Source: an uncultured Steroidobacter sp.
GTDB taxonomy: Bacteria > Pseudomonadota > Gammaproteobacteria > Steroidobacterales > Steroidobacteraceae
Direction of reading: 5' to 3'
Assembly (NCBI GenBank): GCA_937864115.1
Contig: CALMII010000003.1
Location: 167,121-231,120, forward strand
Length of the DNA: 64,000 nucleotides
Shown here: positions 57,250 through 64,000 of the stretch, in pieces
Position numbering within the stretch: the first letter of the stretch is position 1
Layout of the letters: every line of letters begins with the position of its first letter
The notes under the pieces: model-generated
What the model saw: the letters and a program-made list of their open reading frames with translations, nothing else
What the model was told of the DNA's origin: nothing
Database searches by the model: none
Program-made: the position numbers and the translations under genes

Positions 57250-58611
57250 CTAGTGAGCCTCCTCGCCGCCGATCAGCTCCAGAAGCTCTCGCGTCTTCTC
57301 GCGCATCAGCGCCATGTCGCCACGACTTTCTACGTTGAGCCGGATCAGCGGCTCCGTGTTGGACGAGCGCAGATTGAAACGCCAGCGTTCGAACTCCACG
57401 GACAGGCCGTCCGTGAAATCCACGGACAGACTCTGCGGCTGATAGCGATCCTGCGCCCGCCTGATCGTTGCCTTGGCATCGGCCACCTTGCGATTGATCT
57501 CGCCGCTCGCCGGAAACTTTGCGATGCGCTCGCCAACGAGCGCCGACAACGGCTTGCCGGTTTCCGACATGAGCTGCGCGACCAGCAGCCATGGCACCTG
57601 CCCGCTGTCGCAATATCCGAATGCGCGAAAGTAGTGATGCGCGCTCATCTCGCCGCCGTAGATCGCATCCGCCTGGCGCATGACGTCCTTCATGAAGGCA
57701 TGACCGGACTTCGACATCACTGCCTTGCCGCCCAGGGACTCGACCATGTCCACCGTCGCCCAGGTGAGCCGCGGATCATGCACGATGCGCGCGCCCGCTT
57801 CGCGGCGCAGGAACATCGAGGCAAGCAGGCCGACGATGTAGTAGCCCTCGATGAACGCGCCGGTTTCGTCGAACAGGAAACACCGGTCGTAGTCGCCGTC
57901 CCAGGCGACGCCCAGATCGGCCTGGTGCTGGCGAATTGCGCGGATCGTCGACTCGCGATTCTCTTCGAGCATCGGATTCGGCACACCGTTCGGGAAGGTG
58001 CCGTCGGGCTGGTGATTGATCTTGATGAATTCGAACGGCAGGTGCGATTCGAGCAAGTCGACGATCGCGCCGGCGCCGCCGTTGCCTGCATTGACGACGA
58101 TCTTGAGTTTCCTGAGCCTGGCCTGGTCGAGATAGGACAGCAGGTGGTTGATGTACTTCTGGCGCGTATCGATCTCGAAACGCCGGCCTTGTCGCGCCGG
58201 CGTCGAGTAGACATCTGTCTCGGCGATCTTCTGAATCTCCTTCAGACCGGTATCGCCACTGATCGGTCGCGATTGTTCGCGGACGAACTTCATGCCGTTG
58301 TAGTCGGGCGGATTGTGGCTGGCAGTGACCATGATTCCGCCATCCATGTTCTCTGCGAAAGTTGCGAAGTAAACGCCTTCGGTACCGCACAAGCCGATGT
58401 CGTACACATCAACGCCTGAATCCAGCAGGCCACGAGTGAGAGCCGCGCAAAGCTCGTCGCTCGACAAGCGGATATCCCGCCCCACCACCACGCGCCCGGG
58501 CTTGAGGAATTCCGCGTAGGCGCGACCGATGCGATAAGCGACGTCTGCGTTCAGCTCGTGGGGAAGACGAGCGCGATAGTCGTAGGCTTTGAAGCCGATG
58601 ATGGGATTCAT
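57250..58611 (-). CDS. manB: Phosphomannomutase/phosphoglucomutase
   Basis: 453 residues. Phosphoserine loop MVTASHNPPDYNGMK, metal loop DGDYDRC, sugar loop GGEMSAHHYF and C-terminal RSSNTEPLIRLN give the complete AlgC/ManB family. It converts mannose-6-phosphate to mannose-1-phosphate (also glucose phosphates) for surface polysaccharide. Last gene of a leftward operon with manC and ugd. Confidence 0.92.
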   Translation of the reverse strand: MNPIIGFKAYDYRARLPHELNADVAYRIGRAYAEFLKPGRVVVGRDIRLSSDELCAALTRGLLDSGVDVYDIGLCGTEGVYFATFAENMDGGIMVTASHNPPDYNGMKFVREQSRPISGDTGLKEIQKIAETDVYSTPARQGRRFEIDTRQKYINHLLSYLDQARLRKLKIVVNAGNGGAGAIVDLLESHLPFEFIKINHQPDGTFPNGVPNPMLEENRESTIRAIRQHQADLGVAWDGDYDRCFLFDETGAFIEGYYIVGLLASMFLRREAGARIVHDPRLTWATVDMVESLGGKAVMSKSGHAFMKDVMRQADAIYGGEMSAHHYFRAFGYCDSGQVPWLLVAQLMSETGKPLSALVGERIAKFPASGEINRKVADAKATIRRAQDRYQPQSLSVDFTDGLSVEFERWRFNLRSSNTEPLIRLNVESRGDMALMREKTRELLELIGGEEAH

Positions 58612-58658
58612 GTCGGATCAGAAAACTTGAGTTGAAGCAATGCGATCAGTCGGATTGA

Positions 58659-59045
58659 TCAGTCGGTGATCTGCGCGGAACCGTCCGCAACGGACATCAG
58701 GAGCTTCTCGAGCATGTGAGTCACGTCCGCAATGTCCGCGAAGATCTGATGATCGAGCGCCAGTTTTGCATATCCGAGATCGCATGCCAGCATGACGTGG
58801 GAATGCAGCTCCGCGAGCGACCCGGCAGCAACTCGCAGGAAGCGGATCAGTTCCCGCGCAGTGCCGCTGCCGCAGGCCTTTGCGATGTTGCCAGGTACCG
58901 CAATCGCGGCCCGCTTCATTCCGTGGGCCAGCTCCGGACATTCCTCCTTCGGCAGCAGCCGGGCGATTCCGTGGATGGCCCGCGCCAGGAACCTGCTCGA
59001 ATGCCAGACTCTGAGCTCCGTGTGATACCGAACCATCCCTGCCAT
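58659..59045 (-). CDS. Four-helix-bundle protein (S23/IVP family)
   Basis: 128 residues. YHTELRVWHSSRFLARAIHGIARLLPKEE, AAIAVPGNIAKACGSGTARELIRFLRVAAGSLAELHSHVMLA is the four-helix-bundle family, found inside 23S rRNA genes and beside many surface-polysaccharide operons. It is of the same fold class as the DGR Avd protein, but here it lies between sugar-nucleotide genes. Role unknown. Confidence 0.8.
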   Translation of the reverse strand: MAGMVRYHTELRVWHSSRFLARAIHGIARLLPKEECPELAHGMKRAAIAVPGNIAKACGSGTARELIRFLRVAAGSLAELHSHVMLACDLGYAKLALDHQIFADIADVTHMLEKLLMSVADGSAQITD

Positions 59046-59079
59046 GTCTCCTCCTGAGACAACGATCGTTCAACCGAAA

Positions 59080-60513
59080 CTAGGTGCCTTCTCTTCCGTA
59101 CCGATCTTCGAGCCGGACGATGTCGTCCTCGCCAAGGTAGGTACCGGACTGGACCTCGATGATATGCAGCGGGATCTTGCCGGGATTGGCAATGCGATGC
59201 TTGGCTCCGAGCGGAATGTAGGTCGACTGATTTTCTTCGAGCAGGAAGGTTTCGTCGCCCCGAGTGATGCGCGCGGTGCCGGCTACCACGATCCAATGTT
59301 CGGCGCGGTGATGATGCAACTGCAACGACATCTCCGCACCCGGCTTGACGATCAGCCGCTTCACCTGGAAGCGCTCGCCGGCATCGATGCTGTCGTAGCT
59401 GCCCCAGGGCCGGAAGACTTCGCGATGAACCGAAGTCTCGTAGCGACCCTGCTTCTTCAATTGCGCCACGAGCTGCTTGACGTCCTGCACGCGATCTTTC
59501 GGCGCGACCAGAACCGCATCCTTCGTCTCCACGACCACATGATCCTTCAAGCCAACCGTCGCGACGAGCCGGCTGGTCGACTGCAGATAGCAACCGCCCG
59601 TATCTTCGGCCAGCACATCGCCCAGACAGACATTGCCATTGGAATCGGCGGGCACGGTTTCGTGCAATGCTGACCACGATCCGACATCGCTCCATCCGGC
59701 ATCGAGCGGCACGACGATGCCGTGCTGCGTTTTCTCCATCACCGCATAGTCGATGGAATCGCTGCGACAGGCGCTGAATTCCCTGGTCGGCAGGCGCGTG
59801 AAATCCAGATCGCGCTTTACCGCCGTGAATGCCTGGGTGCAGGCCTGGTAGATATCCGGAGCCAGCGATCTCAGCTCATCGAGAATGGCAGTCGCGCGAA
59901 ACAGGAACATGCCGCTGTTCCAGTAATACTCCCGCGACTCGACGTAGCCGGTTGCCGTCGCGAGATCCGGCTTTTCCACGAACTGCGCGATCGGATAGGT
60001 GGGTCCGTTGCCGGAAGCCCGCTTGATATAGCCGTATCCCGTCTCGGGCTTGGTGGGCACGACACCGAAAGTCACCAGCTTGCCCTGCTCCGCCGCCTTG
60101 CGACCGATCGCAACAGCCGCGCGAAATGCCGCGACGTCGCGGATGACGTGATCGGCGGGCAGCACGAGCAACAGGGCATCGTCGCTGGCCCGTGCGCCGC
60201 CGCCTTCGCCGGCCACGGCTGCCATTGCGGCGATCGCGACCGCGGGTGCCGTATTGCGGCCGACAGGCTCGAGCAGAATCGACAGGGGATTTGCACCGAT
60301 CTCCCGTAGCTGTTCGGCGACGAGGAATCGATGGCTCTCGTTGCAAACGACGATCGGCTCGCCGACGTTCTCCACGCCGCTGACGCGCGCCAGCGTCTCC
60401 TGAAGCATGGTGCCTTTGCTGACGAGCGGGAGCAGTTGCTTGGGATAGAGTTCACGCGACAGAGGCCACAGCCGTGTACCGGAGCCCCCGGAGAGAATGA
60501 CGGGAATCAGCAC
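59080..60513 (-). CDS. manC: Mannose-1-phosphate guanylyltransferase/mannose-6-phosphate isomerase
   Basis: 477 residues from GTG 60513. N-terminal [20 protein letters not shown] is the nucleotidyltransferase signature; C-terminal [15 protein letters not shown] and the cupin ending are the isomerase half (bifunctional XanB/AlgA type). It supplies GDP-mannose. Overlaps the ugd stop by 7 nt. The longer upstream extension was rejected because it is another frame's shadow. Confidence 0.9.
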   Translation of the reverse strand: MLIPVILSGGSGTRLWPLSRELYPKQLLPLVSKGTMLQETLARVSGVENVGEPIVVCNESHRFLVAEQLREIGANPLSILLEPVGRNTAPAVAIAAMAAVAGEGGGARASDDALLLVLPADHVIRDVAAFRAAVAIGRKAAEQGKLVTFGVVPTKPETGYGYIKRASGNGPTYPIAQFVEKPDLATATGYVESREYYWNSGMFLFRATAILDELRSLAPDIYQACTQAFTAVKRDLDFTRLPTREFSACRSDSIDYAVMEKTQHGIVVPLDAGWSDVGSWSALHETVPADSNGNVCLGDVLAEDTGGCYLQSTSRLVATVGLKDHVVVETKDAVLVAPKDRVQDVKQLVAQLKKQGRYETSVHREVFRPWGSYDSIDAGERFQVKRLIVKPGAEMSLQLHHHRAEHWIVVAGTARITRGDETFLLEENQSTYIPLGAKHRIANPGKIPLHIIEVQSGTYLGEDDIVRLEDRYGREGT

Positions 60514-61841
60514 AGACTGTCGCCCCGACCGATCGCGTAGTAACTGAGGCCGAACCGCTTCACGAAGGCAGGATCGTAGAGATTGCGACCGTCGAAGATC
60601 ACGGGATGTTTCAGTTCGCTCTTGATCGTATCGAAGTCGGGACTGCGGAACTCCTGCCACTCCGTGATGATTGCGAGTGCGTCTGCACCTTTCAGTGCTT
60701 CCGGCGCGCTGGCAACGATGTCCAGATCCGTACGGTCGCCATAGATGCGCTGAGTCTCGTGACTCGCGACCGGATCGTAGGCACGCACGCTGGCGCCCGC
60801 CTCCCACAACGCTTCCATCAGGACGCGGCTCGGCGCTTCACGCATGTCGTCCGTATTGGGCTTGAAGGACAGCCCCCAGAGCGCCACGGTGCGGCCCTTG
60901 AGATCGCCCTTGAAGTAGTTGTGGATCTTCTCGAACAGCACCTGTTTCTGGCGCTTGTTCACCCCTTCCACGGCATTCAGCAGTTCGGCATCGAAGGAAT
61001 GATCGCGAGCGCTGCGCGACAGTGCCTGCACATCCTTGGGGAAGCACGAACCGCCGTACCCCGCACCGGGATAGATGAAGTGATAACCGATGCGAGGATC
61101 GGAACCGATGCCGAGACGGACTTTCTCGATGTCCGCACCCATGCGCTCGGCTAGGTTCGAGAGTTCGTTCATGAAGCTGATCTTGGTCGCCAGCATCGCG
61201 TTCGCAGCGTACTTGGTCAGTTCGGATGAACGGACATCCATGACGATCATGCGCTCGCGACTGCGCGTAAAGGGATCGTAGAGCGCCTTCAGCAACTCCG
61301 CCGTGCGCGGATTGTCGGTACCGACAACGATGCGATCGGGCTTCATGAAGTCGTTGATCGCGGCGCCTTCCTTGAGGAATTCCGGATTGGAGACGACATC
61401 GAACTCGATGGCCGTACCCCGATCCTTCAGCGTGGCATCGATCTTCGCCTTCACCTTGTCCGCCGTCCCGACGGGGACTGTGGATTTGGTGACCACAGCC
61501 CGGTATTCGCTCATATGGCGGCCGATCGACTCGGCCACCGCCAGAACGTATTTGAGGTCGGCTGACCCGTCCTCGTCCGGCGGGGTCCCCACGGCGATGA
61601 ACTGGAAGAGACCGTGCCGGACGCCCTCCGCGGCGTCCGTAGTGAAACTGATGCGTCCGGCGGCGATGTTCTTCTTCAGAAGCTCCGATAGTCCCGGCTC
61701 GAAGATCGGGGATTCCCCCCGCTTCAACATCTCGACCTTGTGGGCGTCCACATCGACGCAAAGGACGTTGTTTCCGGCTTCTGCAAAGCAGGCGCCCGTA
61801 ACCAGCCCCACGTACCCCGAGCCGAAAATGGTCAGTCTCAT
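60507..61841 (-). CDS. ugd: UDP-glucose 6-dehydrogenase
   Basis: 444 residues. NAD loop [32 protein letters not shown], substrate region [14 protein letters not shown] with catalytic Cys, and [13 protein letters not shown]. It oxidises UDP-glucose to UDP-glucuronate for polysaccharide. First gene of the leftward operon. Confidence 0.93.
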   Translation of the reverse strand: MRLTIFGSGYVGLVTGACFAEAGNNVLCVDVDAHKVEMLKRGESPIFEPGLSELLKKNIAAGRISFTTDAAEGVRHGLFQFIAVGTPPDEDGSADLKYVLAVAESIGRHMSEYRAVVTKSTVPVGTADKVKAKIDATLKDRGTAIEFDVVSNPEFLKEGAAINDFMKPDRIVVGTDNPRTAELLKALYDPFTRSRERMIVMDVRSSELTKYAANAMLATKISFMNELSNLAERMGADIEKVRLGIGSDPRIGYHFIYPGAGYGGSCFPKDVQALSRSARDHSFDAELLNAVEGVNKRQKQVLFEKIHNYFKGDLKGRTVALWGLSFKPNTDDMREAPSRVLMEALWEAGASVRAYDPVASHETQRIYGDRTDLDIVASAPEALKGADALAIITEWQEFRSPDFDTIKSELKHPVIFDGRNLYDPAFVKRFGLSYYAIGRGDSLC

Positions 61842-62004
61842 CGATAACCTACGGAAGAATAAGAAAATTTTGTGGCGAGCTTAGCTCAAGTCCAATCGGC
61901 TGCCAAAGGAAAATTCTTCATCTGCGATCCGCCGGCTGGACAACCGGGGCCTAATGCGCGGACTCAAACAATGGGTCCCCAGCCCCTGAATCGACCGGAA
62001 TGCA

Positions 62005-62230
62005 AATTTTTTCATCGAAATGTCATTTTGTGCGAGGGAATTTCCTGACGGACGTCGCTTTACCCGTTGGGAATCACTGAAGGCCCAAGGAATGGGTTCA
62101 ACAGCTCCCCCAGGGACGTTCGGCAGGCCGTGCACGGATTGCACACAGTTGGCGGAGCATTCAACAGGGAATGAATGCACGTCCAATCAAGCTCAGGAGT
62201 TTTGAAGAGCTGGCCTGCCGACGTACATCC
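62005..62230 (+). repeat. Direct repeat, left copy
   Basis: About 226 bp, near-identical to 63066-63294 in the same orientation (about ten differences and small gaps). Both copies hold an open frame on the minus strand that is not conserved at its ends, so they are probably non-coding. They bracket the toxin-antitoxin pair. Confidence 0.85.
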
Positions 62231-62329
62231 TTACGGAAGATCCTTGGCGCCACCCCGATTCTCCGCGTTGCACTGATGATTGCACTTCGATAGATTGCAA
62301 TCAATTACATCATCGCGAGGCTTTGAAAT

Positions 62330-62584
62330 ATGGCATCCATCACCGTGAGGAATGTTCCCGACGAAGTTCATCGCGCTATCCGCGTGCGAGCCGCTCGACA
62401 CGGCCGCAGCACCGAGGCAGAGATCCGCGAAATCTTGGTATCCGCAGTGAAACCCCAGGGCCGGGTAAAACTGGGCTCCCTGCTGGCCGAGATTGGGCGC
62501 AAGGCCAGGCTAACCGATGATGAGCTCGACATTTTCGAAAGCGTGCGCGACAAGACTCCGGCTCGCGCGCCTGGCTTTGAATGA
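62330..62584 (+). CDS. FitA/VapB-type antitoxin
   Basis: 84 residues. Ribbon-helix-helix MASITVRNVPDEVHRAIRVRA...RSTEAEIREIL, then a toxin-binding tail. It represses its own operon and neutralises the PIN toxin. ATGA overlap with the toxin. No ribosome site stronger than GAAAT is visible. Confidence 0.85.
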   Translation: MASITVRNVPDEVHRAIRVRAARHGRSTEAEIREILVSAVKPQGRVKLGSLLAEIGRKARLTDDELDIFESVRDKTPARAPGFE

Positions 62585-63000
62585 TCCTGCTCGATACGAA
62601 CGTGGTTTCGGAGCCGCTGCGTCATGCGCCTGAGCCGCGCGTCATCGAATGGATCGATGCGCAACCGCTGGAAACTCTCTACCTGTCTGCGATAACCGTG
62701 GCTGAGTTGCGCGCTGGCGTAGCATTGCTACCTGCCGGAAAGCGCCGGACCGGCCTGAACGACAATCTGGAAAAGCGCGTGTTGCCACTGTTCGTCGGGC
62801 GCGTGCTGCCGTTCGACGTGGCCTGCACGAAAGCCTATGCAGAGCTGATGGCGAGGACTCGTGCTGCAGGCTTGGCGCTCGGCGCGGCCGATGGATACAT
62901 CGCAGCCAATGCCATCGCCAACGGATTGGCCGTTGCCACGCGCGACACCAGCCCATTCCTGGCCGCTGGCTTGAGGGTCATCGACCCTTGGAACGAGTAG
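62581..63000 (+). CDS. FitB/VapC-type PIN-domain toxin
   Basis: 139 residues. Acidic residues of the PIN site: MILLDTNVVSE (Asp), TVAELRAG (Glu), AADGYIAANA (Asp), VATRDTSPF (Asp). It is a ribonuclease that halts translation when not bound by antitoxin. Complete open frame, so it should be active. Confidence 0.88.
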   Translation: MILLDTNVVSEPLRHAPEPRVIEWIDAQPLETLYLSAITVAELRAGVALLPAGKRRTGLNDNLEKRVLPLFVGRVLPFDVACTKAYAELMARTRAAGLALGAADGYIAANAIANGLAVATRDTSPFLAAGLRVIDPWNE

Positions 63001-63065
63001 AAGTTTTGAATGAAGACTTCGGGCGCGGCGCCCCCTCCTTGACCTTCTCGAATTCGGCCAACGAG

Positions 63066-63294
63066 AAAATTCTTCACCGAAATGTCATTTTGTTGTGCGA
63101 GGGAATTTCCCGACGGACGTCGCTTTACTCGTTGGGAACCACTGAAGGCCCAAGGAATGGGTTCAACAGCTCCCCCAGGGACGTTCGGCAGGCCGTGCAC
63201 GGATTGCACACAGTTGGCGGAACATTCAACAGGGAATGAATGCACGTCCAATCAAGCTCAGGAGTTTGAAGAGCTGGCGCGCCGACGTACATCC
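63066..63294 (+). repeat. Direct repeat, right copy
   Basis: Pair of 62005-62230, ending in a conserved TGAAGAGCTGGC...CGACGTACATCC. Spacing between copies is about 1.06 kb. Recombination between them would delete the toxin-antitoxin cassette. Confidence 0.85.
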
Positions 63295-63687
63295 TCTGAC
63301 TTGGTCCCACTGGCGGGGAAACGCTTGAGGCCATCCGGCCGTAGCTGGATCGACGGCCGAAGATTGAGCTGCCTCATTTCCTGTACCGCTGCTGTTGCGA
63401 TAGCCGATACGGGCCCGCGGCCAAGTTCGAAAGCTTCTTATCTTCCGTTAGAAAAGATGGCCGGAGAAGGGCAACTCCCTCGCCCTCCACCGACCGAATC
63501 TCGAAACGACATCCGCCTTTCAAGACAGTCCCTGAAACCAGTGTCCCGGGACACCACAGATCATCCCTGACCTGTGTGGGTGCACTGTGCCGGACTGCCG
63601 AGCGTCAGGGTTGACGAATATCTATGCAGGATGCGCAGAAATGCGTGCGCGAGAGAAAAAACGCGGTTGCCATCGAGAAACCGTTTA
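63295..63687. other. Gene-free stretch
   Basis: Nearly 400 bp with no credible gene; the short open frames in it have no family features or ribosome sites. It lies between the repeat and a broken PIN gene and may be decayed DNA. Confidence 0.5.
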
Positions 63688-63931
63688 TCACGTCGTCAAC
63701 AGCGGATTGACGATCCTGATGCCAGCAATCTCCTGGCCGGCATCAAGGTCCTCACTGAGCAGCTGCGCAGCACCGGCCTGCTCGGCTGCAGCGATGATCA
63801 AAGCATCCCAAAACGAGATTTGAGCAAGCTCGGCAAGGTCCGTCGCGCGCAAGACCGTCTGCGGTGTGGTTGGCTCACGAACCCACGCCCCATACGTGCT
63901 CACGACTTCTCGCGCCGTAGACCGGGTGCGT
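63688..63931 (-). pseudogene. C-terminal fragment of a PIN-domain protein
   Basis: The frame holds LAQISFWDALIIAAAEQAGAAQLLSEDLDAGQEIAGIRIVNPL, the C-terminal half of a VapC-like PIN domain with two acidic site residues. The N-terminal half with the first Asp is missing and is replaced by the repeat DNA from 63932 on. The fused open frame to 63984 is not a real N-terminus. Probably cut by a mobile element lying mostly outside the window. Confidence 0.7.
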
Positions 63932-64000
63932 ATTTCACGCCATGCCGGTCGCTCGTTTCGCGGCATGCCGGTCGCCGATTTCACGCCATGCCGGTCGGTC
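63932..64000. repeat. Short repeats at right edge, possible mobile element end
   Basis: TTTCACGCCATGCCGGTCG at 63933 and 63979 and a variant TTTCGCGGCATGCCGGTCG at about 63956, at 23-bp steps. Multiple 20-bp repeats at an element end are seen in IS21-family ends. They abut the truncated PIN gene. Confidence 0.5.

Noticed and set aside
59080..60807. Full-length 575-residue open frame for manC
   Set aside because: The first 98 residues are low-information Arg-rich sequence over the ugd gene; GTG 60513 starts the conserved domain.
61881..62186. Minus-strand open frame that recurs at 62835-63251
   Set aside because: The shared part is the direct repeat; the two frames diverge at the end and lack ribosome sites, so it is treated as repeat DNA.

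Overview
The window holds most of a temperate phage with a contractile tail (about 1-56,250), joined at its right end to about 7.7 kb of bacterial chromosome. The sequence is GC-rich. The host looks like a gammaproteobacterium: a LexA box of the CTGT-N8-ACAG type is present, and the chromosomal part carries a tRNA-Val gene, a response regulator and a sugar-nucleotide operon (phosphomannomutase, mannose-1-phosphate guanylyltransferase, UDP-glucose dehydrogenase). The genus cannot be read from the sequence. The prophage continues off the left edge, so terminase, most of the portal and the left attachment site are not seen.

Layout. 1-26.8 kb is the virion and lysis region, mostly on the plus strand: head protease, scaffold-like protein, capsid, connector and neck proteins, tail terminator-like protein, sheath, tube, a frameshifted tail chaperone, tape measure, baseplate hub and spike, wedge proteins, baseplate J, tail fibre, then a lysis cassette. 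Two minus-strand insertions interrupt it: a gp10-like gene at 6.5-7.3 kb, and an antirepressor/lipoprotein block at 15.9-18.5 kb headed by a C4-like antisense RNA. 26.8-38.9 kb is one long leftward operon of recombination genes (RecE-like nuclease, SMC-like ATPase, RecA-like ATPase, HerA-like ATPase, RecD-like helicase, ASCH protein). A complete diversity-generating retroelement (DGR) is embedded in it: two variable target proteins, Avd, template repeat and reverse transcriptase. 39.1-45.1 kb is a rightward replication operon (small HTH protein, SF2 helicase, SSB, a Tad1/Acb2-like anti-defence protein, VRR-NUC nuclease, primase-helicase). 45.1-49.7 kb holds leftward accessory genes (HTH, PAPS-reductase-like) and one rightward SOS-box gene. 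49.9-50.3 kb is an AT-rich, gene-free array of GAAACC iterons, a candidate origin. 50.5-56.2 kb holds small rightward genes ending in excisionase-like and integrase genes next to tRNA-Val.

Control. Ten copies of an 18-bp palindrome (TTACTCAAATTTGAGTAA and variants) lie in intergenic regions of the phage part and none was seen in the host part. Several overlap recognisable promoters, so they look like operators of one prophage repressor. They sit at the heads of the recombination/DGR operon, the replication operon, the accessory operons and a moron-like cassette. The C4-like RNA would keep the antirepressor silent, and derepression would then switch on recombination, replication and DGR mutagenesis together. 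A second motif, CGTGAC followed by 14-15 nt and the start codon, precedes four virion genes that each need their own promoter.

The strongest observation is the DGR. Template and two variable repeats are each 101 bp, and all 18 differences fall at template adenines. The chromosomal end also carries a FitAB/VapBC-type toxin-antitoxin pair between two near-identical repeats of about 226 bp, and a broken PIN-domain gene at the right edge.
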